Source: Paucihalobacter ruber
GTDB taxonomy: Bacteria > Bacteroidota > Bacteroidia > Flavobacteriales > Flavobacteriaceae
Length of the DNA: 64,000 bases
Assembly (NCBI RefSeq): GCF_006494535.1
Contig: NZ_VHIQ01000003.1
Coordinates: 186,001-250,000, forward strand
Direction: 5' to 3'
This document shows, one piece after another, positions 28,858-37,932 of this stretch; within the stretch, counting starts at the first letter, position 1, and every line of letters starts with the position of its first letter. The translations under genes were made by a program, and so were the position numbers. The notes below the pieces were generated by a model. It made no database searches. It was not told the DNA's origin and saw only the letters and a list, made by a program, of their open reading frames with translations.

Positions 28858-29964
28858 TTACTTCTTTAAATTTTCAATTTTTCTCTCCTCTATACGCTCT
28901 AAAGCTACATTAAGTGCTGCCTGATGTGTTGTAATATCACTTTTTTTGGCACGTTCTAAAATTTCAAGTGTTGTATTGAAGATATTTTCGGTTTTGCGCA
29001 TAATTTCTTGACGGTTGTAATGCTCTAATTCGGCGTAAACATTGATAATACCACCGGCATTAATCAAAAAATCAGGGGCGTAAAGTACACCTCTTTCATG
29101 TAGTATTTTGCCGTGTATGTGCTCGTTAGCCAATTGGTTATTAGCAGCACCGGCAATAATAGCAGCGTTTATTTTAAAAACAGTATCGTTATTGATGGTT
29201 GCACCTAAGGCACAAGGTGCGTAAATATCCAGTTCTTGTTCAAAAACATCATTACCTCTATGAATATGGGCACCATATTTTTCACTAACGGCTTGTAATC
29301 TTTCTTCGTTAATGTCGGTGATAATTACTTTTGCACCTTCGTTAGTAAGGTGTTCAACTAGAGCTTCGCCCACATGGCCAACGCCTTCAACCAGTACAAT
29401 TTTATCTTCTAACATTTCGCTACCATATTTAAATTTTGCAGCAGCTTTCATACCCATAAAAACGCCATAGGCGGTTACGGGCGAAGGATTTCCGGCGCCA
29501 CCTTTACTTTCAGAAATACCTGTAACGTAAGGCGTAACTTCACGTACCAAATCCATATCGGAAGTTTCCATCCCTACGTCTTCGGCAGTGATGTACTTTC
29601 CACTTAAAGAATGTACAAACTCACCAAATTTTTTCATGAGTTCAGGCGTTTTTTGTGTTTTGGCATCACCAATTATTACAGCTTTACCACCACCAAGATT
29701 TAAACCGGTAATAGCGGCTTTAAAGGTCATACCACGCGACAAACGCAATACGTCATTTAAAGCTTCCCATTCACTGGCATAATTCCACATTCTGGTACCA
29801 CCAAGTGCAGGACCTAAAACTGTATTATGGATTCCAATTATTGCTTTTAAACCAGTATCTTTGTCGTTGCAAAAAACAACCTGTTCGTGGTTATCAAATG
29901 AAGTTTGCCCAAATACCGGGGCAATCTGAGTTAGTTCGTGAGAACTTAAAACATCTACGGCCAT
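28858..29964 (-). CDS. ldh: Leucine dehydrogenase (Glu/Leu/Phe/Val dehydrogenase family)
   Basis: 368 residues. It deaminates leucine and other branched-chain amino acids to 2-oxo acids with NAD. The catalytic-lysine region GLNLGGGKAVIIGDAKTQ, the substrate region TAEDVGMETSDMD and the NAD motif VEGVGHVGEALVEHL are visible. I chose the ATG at 29964. The longer frame begins with a TTG at 30012 that lies inside the promoter -7 element (30010-30017), so it cannot be the start. Works in the same pathway as hmgL. Confidence 0.93.
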   Translation of the reverse strand: MAVDVLSSHELTQIAPVFGQTSFDNHEQVVFCNDKDTGLKAIIGIHNTVLGPALGGTRMWNYASEWEALNDVLRLSRGMTFKAAITGLNLGGGKAVIIGDAKTQKTPELMKKFGEFVHSLSGKYITAEDVGMETSDMDLVREVTPYVTGISESKGGAGNPSPVTAYGVFMGMKAAAKFKYGSEMLEDKIVLVEGVGHVGEALVEHLTNEGAKVIITDINEERLQAVSEKYGAHIHRGNDVFEQELDIYAPCALGATINNDTVFKINAAIIAGAANNQLANEHIHGKILHERGVLYAPDFLINAGGIINVYAELEHYNRQEIMRKTENIFNTTLEILERAKKSDITTHQAALNVALERIEERKIENLKK

Positions 29965-30009
29965 GTTAAAACTTTTAATGGTAATTGAGACATTCTCAAA
30001 AACCGCCTG

Positions 30010-30017
30010 CAAAATTA
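30010..30017 (-). promoter_or_regulatory. Leucine dehydrogenase -7 element TAATTTTG
   Basis: Exact TAnnTTTG match on the minus strand. It predicts a transcript beginning near 30003 and so decides for the ATG at 29964, leaving a leader of about 40 bases. Confidence 0.55.
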
Positions 30018-30092
30018 GCTTATATTTTGAATTATTTTCATAACATAAGTCATATTTTGACGATTTGTTAATAAAAAGTTGCTTACTATTAA

Positions 30093-31850
30093 ATGAAGGA
30101 ATTACAGCACATCAATAAATATTTTTACAAATATCGATACCGATTAATTATTGGTATCATTATTACGATAGTCGCCAAAATTTTTACACTTTATACGCCA
30201 AGGTTTTTAGGTGCTTCAATCAATGTTGTTGCCAGTAGAGCTAATGGAGATATTAGCGATGAAGTTTTTCAAAAAGAATTGGCTTTTAATATCTTACTAC
30301 TTTTAGGCGCTGCGGTTATTGCCGGTTTATTTACATTTTTAATGCGTCAAACCATTATCAATGTGTCGCGATTGATTGAATACGATCTTAAAAACGAAAT
30401 TTATCAGCAATACCAAAGACTCTCGCTTAGCTTTTACAAATCTAACCGTACGGGAGATTTAATGAACAGAATAACCGAAGATGTTAGTAGGGTTAGAGAT
30501 TACGCAGGTCCGGGACTTATGTATACCATCAACATGATCAGTCTTTTTGTAGTAGCCTTATTTTATATGTTCAGCACCGCACCAGTACTAACATTATATA
30601 CCATTTTACCCTTACCCGTGTTGTCTGTTCTAATTTATTATATCAGTGCTGTTATTCATAAAAAAAGTACGATTGTACAGGAAGAACTATCAGCACTATC
30701 TGCTTTTACGCAAGAGGCATTTAGCGGAATTTCGGTTATTAAAGCTTACGCCATTGAACCAAAAACTCAGGCCGGTTTTAACCAATTATCAATCTCAAAT
30801 CGCGAAAAGCAAATAGACTTAGCCAAGGTTAGAGCCTTATTCTTTCCATTAATGGTATTATTGATAGGCATCAGTAATATTTTGGTTATTTATATAGGCG
30901 GAAATCAATATATCAATGGTGAAATTGAAGAGATTGGCACTATCGCCGAATTTATTATTTACGTCAACATGCTCACATGGCCTGTGGCTACTTTAGGTTG
31001 GGTAACATCTTTGGTGCAACAAGCCGAAGCATCACAAAAACGTATTAACGAATTTTTAAAGCAAGAGCCTGAGATAAAAAACCTGAACCACGAACACTCT
31101 GAGTTAAATGGTGAAATTGCCTTTGATAACGTTCATTTCACCTATCCCGATACCAATATAAAGGCATTAAAAGGAATTAGTTTTTCGGTTAACAAAGGTG
31201 AAACTTTAGCTATTATGGGAAAAACCGGATCTGGGAAATCTACCATTTTAGACCTTATTGGAAGATTGTATGATTTAGAAGCAGGTGACATTTTAATAGA
31301 TGGAACACCTATCAATCAATTAAACCTTTACGATTTAAGAAATCAAATTGGTTACGTACCACAAGAGGCTTTTTTGTTTAGCGACACTATAGAAAATAAT
31401 ATTAGGTTTGGCAAAGAAGACGCAACAATCGACGACATAACTGCTGCTGCAAAAAGTGCCGATGTACACAAGAATATTGTCAAGTTCAAAAAAGGTTATC
31501 AAACTATTTTAGGCGAACGCGGCATTACATTATCCGGCGGGCAAAAACAAAGAGTTTCAATTGCGCGCGCACTTATAAAAGATCCCGAAATATTTTTGTT
31601 CGATGACTGCCTTTCGGCCGTAGACACAGAAACCGAAGAGAAAATCTTAAAAAGCCTGTTTAAAGTTTCTAAAGGAAAAACAACCATTATTGTGACACAT
31701 CGTATTTCTTCGGCTAAAAATGCAGATAAAATTATAGTGCTTGAAGATGGAAAAATTATACAGTCAGGTAGCCATGAAACGCTCATGTCGGCCGACGGAT
31801 ACTATCGCAACATGTTTGAAAATCAAATAAGTAAAAAAGAATTAAAGTAA
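30093..31850 (+). CDS. ABC exporter, fused permease and ATPase (MsbA/MdlB type)
   Basis: 585 residues. Six transmembrane helices (residues about 18-310) are followed by an ATPase domain (about 340-580) with Walker A GKTGSGKST, the ABC signature LSGGQKQR, Walker B IFLFDDCLSAVD and the switch His in IIVTHRIS. It should work as a dimer in the inner membrane and export lipid, drug or peptide. Note that the usual catalytic Glu after Walker B is Asp followed by Cys (FDDCLS); Asp at that place is seen in degenerate sites. Substrate unknown. Confidence 0.93.
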   Translation: MKELQHINKYFYKYRYRLIIGIIITIVAKIFTLYTPRFLGASINVVASRANGDISDEVFQKELAFNILLLLGAAVIAGLFTFLMRQTIINVSRLIEYDLKNEIYQQYQRLSLSFYKSNRTGDLMNRITEDVSRVRDYAGPGLMYTINMISLFVVALFYMFSTAPVLTLYTILPLPVLSVLIYYISAVIHKKSTIVQEELSALSAFTQEAFSGISVIKAYAIEPKTQAGFNQLSISNREKQIDLAKVRALFFPLMVLLIGISNILVIYIGGNQYINGEIEEIGTIAEFIIYVNMLTWPVATLGWVTSLVQQAEASQKRINEFLKQEPEIKNLNHEHSELNGEIAFDNVHFTYPDTNIKALKGISFSVNKGETLAIMGKTGSGKSTILDLIGRLYDLEAGDILIDGTPINQLNLYDLRNQIGYVPQEAFLFSDTIENNIRFGKEDATIDDITAAAKSADVHKNIVKFKKGYQTILGERGITLSGGQKQRVSIARALIKDPEIFLFDDCLSAVDTETEEKILKSLFKVSKGKTTIIVTHRISSAKNADKIIVLEDGKIIQSGSHETLMSADGYYRNMFENQISKKELK

Positions 31851-31909
31851 TTTGTTGGTTACTTATCTTTTTTTTTAGAATTTTGAGCGAAATTTAAAAA
31901 ATACAGCGC

Positions 31910-32296
31910 ATGAGTGATAACGGAATGAATGAACAAGAAGAAATTTTCTCAAAAGTATTGAGAGCCGGAAGAAGAACCTACTTCTTCGATGTGAGATCTA
32001 CCAAAGCCGGTGATTATTACCTAACCATTACCGAAAGCAAAAAATTCACCAACGATGATGGCTCATTTCACTACAAAAAACACAAAATCTACCTTTACAA
32101 AGAAGATTTTGAGGAATTTAAAAATATTCTAGACGAAATGACCAATTTTGTATTCGATGAAAAAGGTGGAGAAGTTATTAGCGAACGTCATCAAAAAGAC
32201 TTTAAAAAAGAAGATTTTAGTTCAAATGGTGAGCTAAAAGATGATGAAGCCACCACAACCGAACGTTTTACAGACATAAGCTTTGATGACATATAA
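31910..32296 (+). CDS. PUR-alpha-like nucleic-acid-binding protein (DUF3276)
   Basis: 128 residues. The core, RAGRRTYFFDVRSTKAGDYY then LTITESKKF and HKIYLYKEDFEEF, is the single PUR repeat of the DUF3276 family common in Bacteroidota and spirochaetes (BpuR in Borrelia binds DNA and RNA). The C-terminal 40 residues are charged and probably disordered. It probably acts as a cytoplasmic dimer. Standalone gene with a terminator behind it. Confidence 0.88.
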   Translation: MSDNGMNEQEEIFSKVLRAGRRTYFFDVRSTKAGDYYLTITESKKFTNDDGSFHYKKHKIYLYKEDFEEFKNILDEMTNFVFDEKGGEVISERHQKDFKKEDFSSNGELKDDEATTTERFTDISFDDI

Positions 32297-32322
32297 CCAT
32301 CAACTTTTGTTAAAATAACTAC

Positions 32323-32353
32323 AAAAAACCGCCTTATCAAAAGGTGGTTTTTT
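32323..32353 (+). terminator. Terminator after the PUR-domain gene
   Basis: Stem AAAAAACCGCCTT (32323-32335) with AAGGTGGTTTTTT (32341-32353), one G-T wobble, loop of 5, ending in a T-run. Confidence 0.88.
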
Positions 32354-32407
32354 AATTTTAGACCTTTCGTAAATAAAAACACTAACTGTTCAACTAAAAT
32401 CTCCAAA

Positions 32408-34912
32408 ATGCGTTTTATTAAAGCAATTCTATTGTTGATTACATTCAACATATTTTCTCAATCACAAATTACTTTAGACTACTACCTTCCCGAGAACATT
32501 TCTTACAATACCAATATTCCAAAACCGGCTGATATTATTGGTCACGAAGTAGGACAATGGCATGTTACCCACGATAAAATGGTGCAGTATATGTACGCCG
32601 TCGCAAATGCGTCCAACAGAATATCTATTGAAAATCGCGGCTATACTTTTGAAGATAGACCGCTGCTGCTTTTAACGGTTACATCCCCAAAAAATCACGA
32701 GAATATTGAAGCTATTAGAACAACCCATATAAACGCTACTGAAAGCGACGAAACAAATTTTAACAGGCCAACCGTAGTTTATCAAGGCTTTTCAATTCAC
32801 GGCAACGAACCTAGCGGTGCAAATGCCGCTCTGGCGGTTATTTATTATTTGGCGGCAGCCGAAGGTGACGAGATTAATCAATTACTGGAAAATACGGTCA
32901 TTTTATTCGACCCGAGCTATAATCCCGACGGACTTCAACGCTTTGCCTATTGGGCCAATACCAACAGAAACATGAATTTAACCTCCGATTCAAACGACCG
33001 TGAGTACAACGAGGTTTGGCCGGGTGGACGTACCAATCATTACTACTTTGATTTGAACAGAGATTGGCTGGTTGGTCAATTACCAGAATCTCAGGCACGT
33101 ATCAAATCCTTTCACAATTGGCTACCTAATATATTAACCGACCATCACGAAATGGGTACCAATTCTACTTTTTTCTTTCAACCCGGAATCCCGTCTAGAG
33201 TTCACCCGCTTACGCCAAAACAAAATCAGGATTTAACAATGGCTATTGGCAACTTTCACGCTAAGGCCTTGGATAAAATAGGATCGTTTTATTACACCGG
33301 AGAAAGTTTCGACGATTTTTACTACGGAAAAGGTTCTACATTTCCAGATATTAACGGAGGCATTGGAATACTTTTCGAACAAGCCAGTTCTCGAGGCCAT
33401 CTTCAGGAAAGCGATAACGGATTGTTAACCTTTCCTTTTACAATAAGAAATCAATTCACCACCGCACTTTCTACCTTAGAAGCTGCTGTTAAGCTAAGAA
33501 CAGACTTGCTTGATTACCAACATCAATTTTTCAAAAATGCCAGACAGGAAGCTTCCAAAGCAGGAAACAAAGGAATTGTTTTTGGTGATGAAAAAGATGC
33601 TGCAAAAGCCTATCACTTGGCCGAAATTTTACAACGCCATCAAATTGAGTTGTTCGCTTTGGAAGAAGATATGACTATTAATGGTAAAAAATTCGCAAAA
33701 CAGCACAGTTATTTTGTTCCGAAGAATCAAAAAAACACCCGATTGATTAACGCCATGTTCGAAAAACGAACCCAGTTTCAGGATAGTCTGTTTTATGATA
33801 TTTCGGCATGGACTTTACCATTGGCTTTTAATTTAGATTACGAAGAAAATGTGGCAAAACCTTCAGATAACAAACTTTCAACAGCCGTAAATTTATCTAA
33901 AGGTGAGGTTAATTCCGCAAGTAATTATGCTTACCTGATGGAATGGCACGAATATTATTCGCCCAAAGCACTTTACCAAATACTTAGTAAAGGATTAAGA
34001 GCCAAGGTAAGCATGGAACCTTTTAAATCTGGTGGAAAAGCCTATGATTATGGCACCATTTTAATCCCAATTCAAAATCAATCACTCAATCCTGGAGATA
34101 TTAAAAGCTTACTTGATGACATTGGAATAGAATGCCATGTTAATTTCGATGGTGTATCTACAGGTCTCAACGAGGGAATAGATTTAGGTAGCGGCCAATT
34201 TAGAACCTTGGAAAAACCCAATATTGCGTTGTTAGTTGGTGATGGTATTAGCTCATACGATGCGGGCGAAATTTGGCATTTATTGGATACGCGCTATCAA
34301 ATACCCATCACAAAATTAGATACTAGAAATCTAAATCGCAGTAATTTAGATCATTATACAACCATCATTATAGCCAACGCATCGGGATTAGGTAAATCTG
34401 AAGCCGGCAAACTAAAAAGTTGGGTAGAAAATGGTGGTACACTTATAGGTTACAGAAATACCTTGCGATGGTTCAACACCAATGAATTTATGAAAATAGA
34501 ATTCAAAGAAAAGGATTTGACTGCTAAAAACATAAGTTTTGAACAGCAAAGAGATTTTAGAGGTGCACAAGTAATTGGCGGCGCAATTTTTGAAGCCAAA
34601 TTAGACAGATCGCATCCTATAAATTTTGGGTATAAAAACAACAACTTAGCCTTGTTTAGAGATACCACTTTATTTGTTTCATCAGACGAACAAAGCTACA
34701 ATAACCCCATTCAATACACAGATCAACCCTTGTTAAGCGGTTATATATCTAAGCCTAATTTAGAACTTTTGAAAAATACTGTGCCTTTTAAAGTTAACAG
34801 ATTACGCTCCGGCCGAGTTATTGGATTTACAGATAATACCAACTTTAGAGCCTTTTGGTATGGTACCAATAAATTACTGATGAATGCCGTGTTTTTCGCT
34901 AACAACATGTAA
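32408..34912 (+). CDS. Secreted M14-family zinc carboxypeptidase
   Basis: 834 residues. After a signal peptide (RFIKAILLLITFNIFSQS) comes an M14 peptidase domain (about 45-370): zinc ligands in FSIHGNEPSG (His and Glu of HxxE), NPDGLQRFAYWANTNRNMN, a further zinc His in LTDHHEMGTN and a probable catalytic Glu in GILFEQASSRG. The remaining 450 residues include a glutamine-amidotransferase-like region (NIALLVGDGISSYDAGEIW, then IIIANASGLG). No T9SS tail. It should trim peptides in the periplasm or outside. Confidence 0.9.
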   Translation: MRFIKAILLLITFNIFSQSQITLDYYLPENISYNTNIPKPADIIGHEVGQWHVTHDKMVQYMYAVANASNRISIENRGYTFEDRPLLLLTVTSPKNHENIEAIRTTHINATESDETNFNRPTVVYQGFSIHGNEPSGANAALAVIYYLAAAEGDEINQLLENTVILFDPSYNPDGLQRFAYWANTNRNMNLTSDSNDREYNEVWPGGRTNHYYFDLNRDWLVGQLPESQARIKSFHNWLPNILTDHHEMGTNSTFFFQPGIPSRVHPLTPKQNQDLTMAIGNFHAKALDKIGSFYYTGESFDDFYYGKGSTFPDINGGIGILFEQASSRGHLQESDNGLLTFPFTIRNQFTTALSTLEAAVKLRTDLLDYQHQFFKNARQEASKAGNKGIVFGDEKDAAKAYHLAEILQRHQIELFALEEDMTINGKKFAKQHSYFVPKNQKNTRLINAMFEKRTQFQDSLFYDISAWTLPLAFNLDYEENVAKPSDNKLSTAVNLSKGEVNSASNYAYLMEWHEYYSPKALYQILSKGLRAKVSMEPFKSGGKAYDYGTILIPIQNQSLNPGDIKSLLDDIGIECHVNFDGVSTGLNEGIDLGSGQFRTLEKPNIALLVGDGISSYDAGEIWHLLDTRYQIPITKLDTRNLNRSNLDHYTTIIIANASGLGKSEAGKLKSWVENGGTLIGYRNTLRWFNTNEFMKIEFKEKDLTAKNISFEQQRDFRGAQVIGGAIFEAKLDRSHPINFGYKNNNLALFRDTTLFVSSDEQSYNNPIQYTDQPLLSGYISKPNLELLKNTVPFKVNRLRSGRVIGFTDNTNFRAFWYGTNKLLMNAVFFANNM

Positions 34913-34914
34913 TA

Positions 34915-35250
34915 TTACAAAACCTGAGCACCGTTATTAACGCGATGCTCAGGTTTTAATAAAATAACTTCGTGACTACTAACTGCTCCAACAACTAAGC
35001 ATTCGCTTATAAAGTTGGCAATTTGTTTTGGTGGGAAATTTACAACAGCCAATATTTGCCTGTTTAGTAACTCTTCTTTTTTGTAAAGCACTGTAATTTG
35101 GGCCGAAGATTTTTTTATTCCCAAATCACCAAAATCTATGACGAGTTGATAAGCCGGTTTTTTAGCTTTCAGGAAATCTTTAACCTCGATGATAGTTCCA
35201 ACCCTAATATCTACTCGTTCAAAATCATTAAAAGAAATGTCGGTATTCAT
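34915..35250 (-). CDS. csaA: tRNA-binding-domain protein CsaA
   Basis: 111 residues, OB-fold of the EMAP/tRNA-binding type: FERVDIRVGTIIEVKDF, KPAYQLVIDFGDLG, KKSSAQIT and the C-terminal region LVVGAVSS. CsaA of Bacillus is a dimeric chaperone-like protein that can bind tRNA-like ligands and preproteins. Length matches. Its last codons contain one arm of a strong terminator hairpin shared with the convergent M14 peptidase gene. Confidence 0.92.
   Translation of the reverse strand: MNTDISFNDFERVDIRVGTIIEVKDFLKAKKPAYQLVIDFGDLGIKKSSAQITVLYKKEELLNRQILAVVNFPPKQIANFISECLVVGAVSSHEVILLKPEHRVNNGAQVL
34919..34957. terminator. Bidirectional terminator embedded in the csaA 3' end
   Basis: Perfect 12-bp stem AAAACCTGAGCA (34919-34930) with TGCTCAGGTTTT (34946-34957). 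It lies wholly within the last 14 codons of csaA and directly behind the M14 peptidase stop, so coding sequence doubles as terminator for both genes. Confidence 0.8.
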
Positions 35251-35293
35251 TTTTTAAAAATACGATTTTTACTTATATTGTAAATAAAAAATT

Positions 35294-35851
35294 ATGGCAC
35301 AAACACCTTCTAACATGTTGCCTTTAGGCACCAAGGCACCAGATTTTGAGTTGTTAAACACGGTAGACAATAAAGTTAAAAATCTTAACCAACTACGCGG
35401 TGAAAAAGCAACAGTTGTTGTGTTTATGTGTAATCATTGTCCGTTTGTAAAACACATCAACAAAGAATTATCGGCCACTGCCAAAATGTATCAAAACAAG
35501 GGCGTCAATTTTATAGCCATTTCAAGTAACGACGTTGAAAATTATCCTCAAGATGCGCCGCATTTAATGCAACAACTCGCCAGAGAAGAAGATTTTATTT
35601 TTCCTTATTTGTACGATGAAACTCAAGAAGTAGCCAAGGCATATGATGCTGCCTGCACGCCCGATTTTTATCTTTTTAATAAAAATTTAAAATTGGCATA
35701 TCGCGGTCAATTTGACGATTCCAGACCCGGGAACAACATACCTGTTACAGGTCTGGATTTAAAAAATGCCATTAATGCGGTCATTAATAATTTTCCTGTT
35801 GATGTTAATCAAAAGCCAAGTATAGGTTGTAATATTAAATGGTTTAAATAG
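35294..35851 (+). CDS. Thioredoxin-family protein (AhpC/TSA-like fold)
   Basis: 185 residues, no signal peptide. LPLGTKAPDFELLNTVDNK begins a redoxin fold, and FMCNHCPFVKHI holds a CxxC active site (Cys-Asn-His-Cys); CTPDFYLFN carries the cis-Pro side. Such cytoplasmic proteins reduce disulfides or peroxides; the true substrate is unknown. It is a single gene, closed by a 30-bp palindromic terminator whose first base is the last base of the stop codon. Confidence 0.88.
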   Translation: MAQTPSNMLPLGTKAPDFELLNTVDNKVKNLNQLRGEKATVVVFMCNHCPFVKHINKELSATAKMYQNKGVNFIAISSNDVENYPQDAPHLMQQLAREEDFIFPYLYDETQEVAKAYDAACTPDFYLFNKNLKLAYRGQFDDSRPGNNIPVTGLDLKNAINAVINNFPVDVNQKPSIGCNIKWFK

Positions 35852-35880
35852 AAAAGAACCAATTTAAATTGGTTCTTTTC
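35851..35880. terminator. Perfect 30-bp palindromic terminator
   Basis: 15 bases, GAAAAGAACCAATTT, are followed at once by their exact reverse complement. The sequence separates the convergent thioredoxin-like and tonB genes and can act for both. A 30-bp perfect palindrome with no loop could also extrude as a cruciform. Confidence 0.85.
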
Positions 35881-35912
35881 TATGATTTAAGTTAAATTCT
35901 ATTGGTTTTAAA

Positions 35913-36635
35913 TTAGTTTGATTCAACCAACTTAAAATTAATTGGGATGCTGTATGGCACTGCTACAGGTTTGTTACGTTGTTTACCGGGTTCCATTTTA
36001 GGAAGTAAACTTATAATACGTTCGGCTTCTTTTTCTAAAATTTGATCCGGGCCACGCGTTTTAATTTTAGTTACTAGGCCATTTTTATCAATTTGGAACA
36101 ACACGAACACTTTACCGTAAATTCCAAGTTCTGTGGCCACTTCGGGATATTTAAAGTGCTTTTTTAAGTGCTCCTGCATTTTTTCCTGGAAACAGGCTTT
36201 TAACTGGTCGTTGTTTCCGGTACAACCGGGAAATGTAGGAACTCTTTCAATAACCGCAAAAGGTACTACTATATCTTCTTCTACTTCTTCTACTATTAGA
36301 TCTTTTATTTCAACTGCCGGTTCAATCACATCATCAAAGCCTATTTCTGTACTCTTTACTACAGTTTCTTCAATATCTTCGGTGTTTTCTATAACCGTTA
36401 TTACTTCAGTAATTTGAGGTGGTGGCGGTGGCGGTGGAATATTAATGGTTGTCATAGGAATGTCTTCCTCAATCATCTCACTCATTTGAAGTATATCAAC
36501 AAGTGTATCGCTCTTCTCATAGGTTCTATGCTCTAATGCCAAATATGTTAGCAATAACATTACATTTAAACCAACAGCAAAGTAAATACTGCTGTTTCGA
36601 CCTACGTCTAAATTAGGATTCTTTTTTGATTTCAT
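35913..36635 (-). CDS. TonB-family energy transducer
   Basis: 240 residues. One N-terminal membrane helix (about 17-35), then a Pro run (NIPPPPPPPQ) and a long acidic, Val/Glu-rich linker, and a C-terminal TonB domain (about 150-238) with GKVFVLFQIDKNGLVTKIKT and the end YSIPINFKL. It passes proton-motive force to TonB-dependent receptors such as the one at 15.8-18.1 kb. The stretch FPGCTGNNDQLKACFQEKM before the TonB domain is common in Bacteroidota forms. No exbBD genes lie adjacent. Confidence 0.93.
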   Translation of the reverse strand: MKSKKNPNLDVGRNSSIYFAVGLNVMLLLTYLALEHRTYEKSDTLVDILQMSEMIEEDIPMTTINIPPPPPPPQITEVITVIENTEDIEETVVKSTEIGFDDVIEPAVEIKDLIVEEVEEDIVVPFAVIERVPTFPGCTGNNDQLKACFQEKMQEHLKKHFKYPEVATELGIYGKVFVLFQIDKNGLVTKIKTRGPDQILEKEAERIISLLPKMEPGKQRNKPVAVPYSIPINFKLVESN

Positions 36636-36796
36636 GACGCTTAAATTTTATGTAATGAAATTAATCTAAACCTCTAAATTTAACTATGATATAAATCAGT
36701 TCTTGATGAAATAGCCTATTTTTACTAGGATTCGACGAACAACTTGTAACAAAAACATAAAGTTGTATACTAACAGACACTAACCAAATTAGCGCA

Positions 36797-37291
36797 TTGG
36801 ACCACAGTTTAGAACATAGTTTTGTTGATCTTTTAGGGAAACATCAAAATATTGTGCATAAGGTTTGCAGGTTGTACACCAATAATCAAGATGCTCATAA
36901 TGATTTGTTTCAGGAAATAACCATTCAACTTTGGAAAGCCTTTCCGAAGTTTAGGGGCGAATCTAAGTTTAGTACCTGGATGTACAGAGTTGCGTTGAAT
37001 ACCGCAATTACCTTATATAGAAAATCTACGCGAACTTTAAATACTCAAGAGTTTGACAGTATTCAATATAAAATTGAAGCCGAACCTTACGACGATACCG
37101 AAGAACAACAACTAAAACTATTGTACGACGCGGTTCATCAATTAAACGATATAGAAAAAGCCTTGGTGTTTTTATATTTAGAGGATAAAAATTACGCCGA
37201 AATAAGTGATACTCTGGGAATATCTGAGGTAAACGCTAGAGTGAAAATGAACAGAGTGAAGACAAAGTTAAAAACCATATTAAATCCGTAA
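36797..37291 (+). CDS. ECF-type RNA polymerase sigma factor
   Basis: 164 residues. Region 2 spans about 20-85 (NDLFQEITIQLWKAFPKFRG, STWMYRVALNTAI) and region 4 about 105-160 (IEKALVFLYLEDKNYAEISDTLGISE, VKMNRVKTKLK). The only plausible start is a TTG at 36797; there is no ATG upstream in frame nearby. It is followed four bases later by a membrane-protein gene that may be its anti-sigma factor. The regulon is unknown. Confidence 0.9.
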   Translation: MDHSLEHSFVDLLGKHQNIVHKVCRLYTNNQDAHNDLFQEITIQLWKAFPKFRGESKFSTWMYRVALNTAITLYRKSTRTLNTQEFDSIQYKIEAEPYDDTEEQQLKLLYDAVHQLNDIEKALVFLYLEDKNYAEISDTLGISEVNARVKMNRVKTKLKTILNP

Positions 37292-37295
37292 GGTT

Positions 37296-37931
37296 ATGGA
37301 TGAATTAGAATTATTAAAAAAAGACTGGGGAAAACGCAAACCTCAATTTGAACAAGTTTCAGTAGACGAAATTTATGCCATGTTGCATAAAAAATCGTCC
37401 TCAATAGTTAAAATATTGTTTTATATAAGTATTGCCGAGTTGATATTTTGGATTTTACTTAATTCCATTCCATTTTTCTCGTCAGATGCTTACAAAGAAC
37501 AAATTAATATGGTTTATAAAAATGATACGACGTTTTACATAGTGCTAAGTGTATCTTATGCCATCATATTGTTGTTTATTTATCTTTTGTATAAAGCTTA
37601 TAAAAACATCACTGCAACCGATAGTGTAAGAGTTTTGATGCAACGCATTTTAAAAACCAGAAAAATTATACAATATTATGTGATTTACAATTTATTAATG
37701 GCTTTTACTGCCATGGTTTTAGGAAGTTATTATGGCATTGTAAATGACCCTGTAATATACGAACAATTTAACGGTTTTAATCAAACACAAATAATAATTT
37801 CCATTGGTATAATGGTGATTTTTACATTAATGTTTGTTCTATTAACTTGGGTATTTTATAGAATTCTCTACGGAATCTTGATTAGACGCCTATTAAAAAA
37901 TTACAAGGAGTTGAAAAAGCTGGAAATTTAA
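37296..37931 (+). CDS. Membrane protein, possible anti-sigma factor
   Basis: 211 residues with a cytoplasmic N-terminal segment of about 38 residues (MDELELLKKDWGKRK) and four membrane helices (about 39-58, 80-102, 122-145, 166-196). I recognise no zinc-binding HxxxCxxC anti-sigma motif. The four-base gap to the sigma gene and the membrane location suggest that it sequesters the sigma factor, but this is inference from position. Confidence 0.6.
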   Translation: MDELELLKKDWGKRKPQFEQVSVDEIYAMLHKKSSSIVKILFYISIAELIFWILLNSIPFFSSDAYKEQINMVYKNDTTFYIVLSVSYAIILLFIYLLYKAYKNITATDSVRVLMQRILKTRKIIQYYVIYNLLMAFTAMVLGSYYGIVNDPVIYEQFNGFNQTQIIISIGIMVIFTLMFVLLTWVFYRILYGILIRRLLKNYKELKKLEI

Positions 37932-37932
37932 A

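Noticed and set aside
29965-30012. TTG start of leucine dehydrogenase at 30012
   Set aside because: The TTG is part of an exact TAnnTTTG promoter element, so it would lie before the transcript start.
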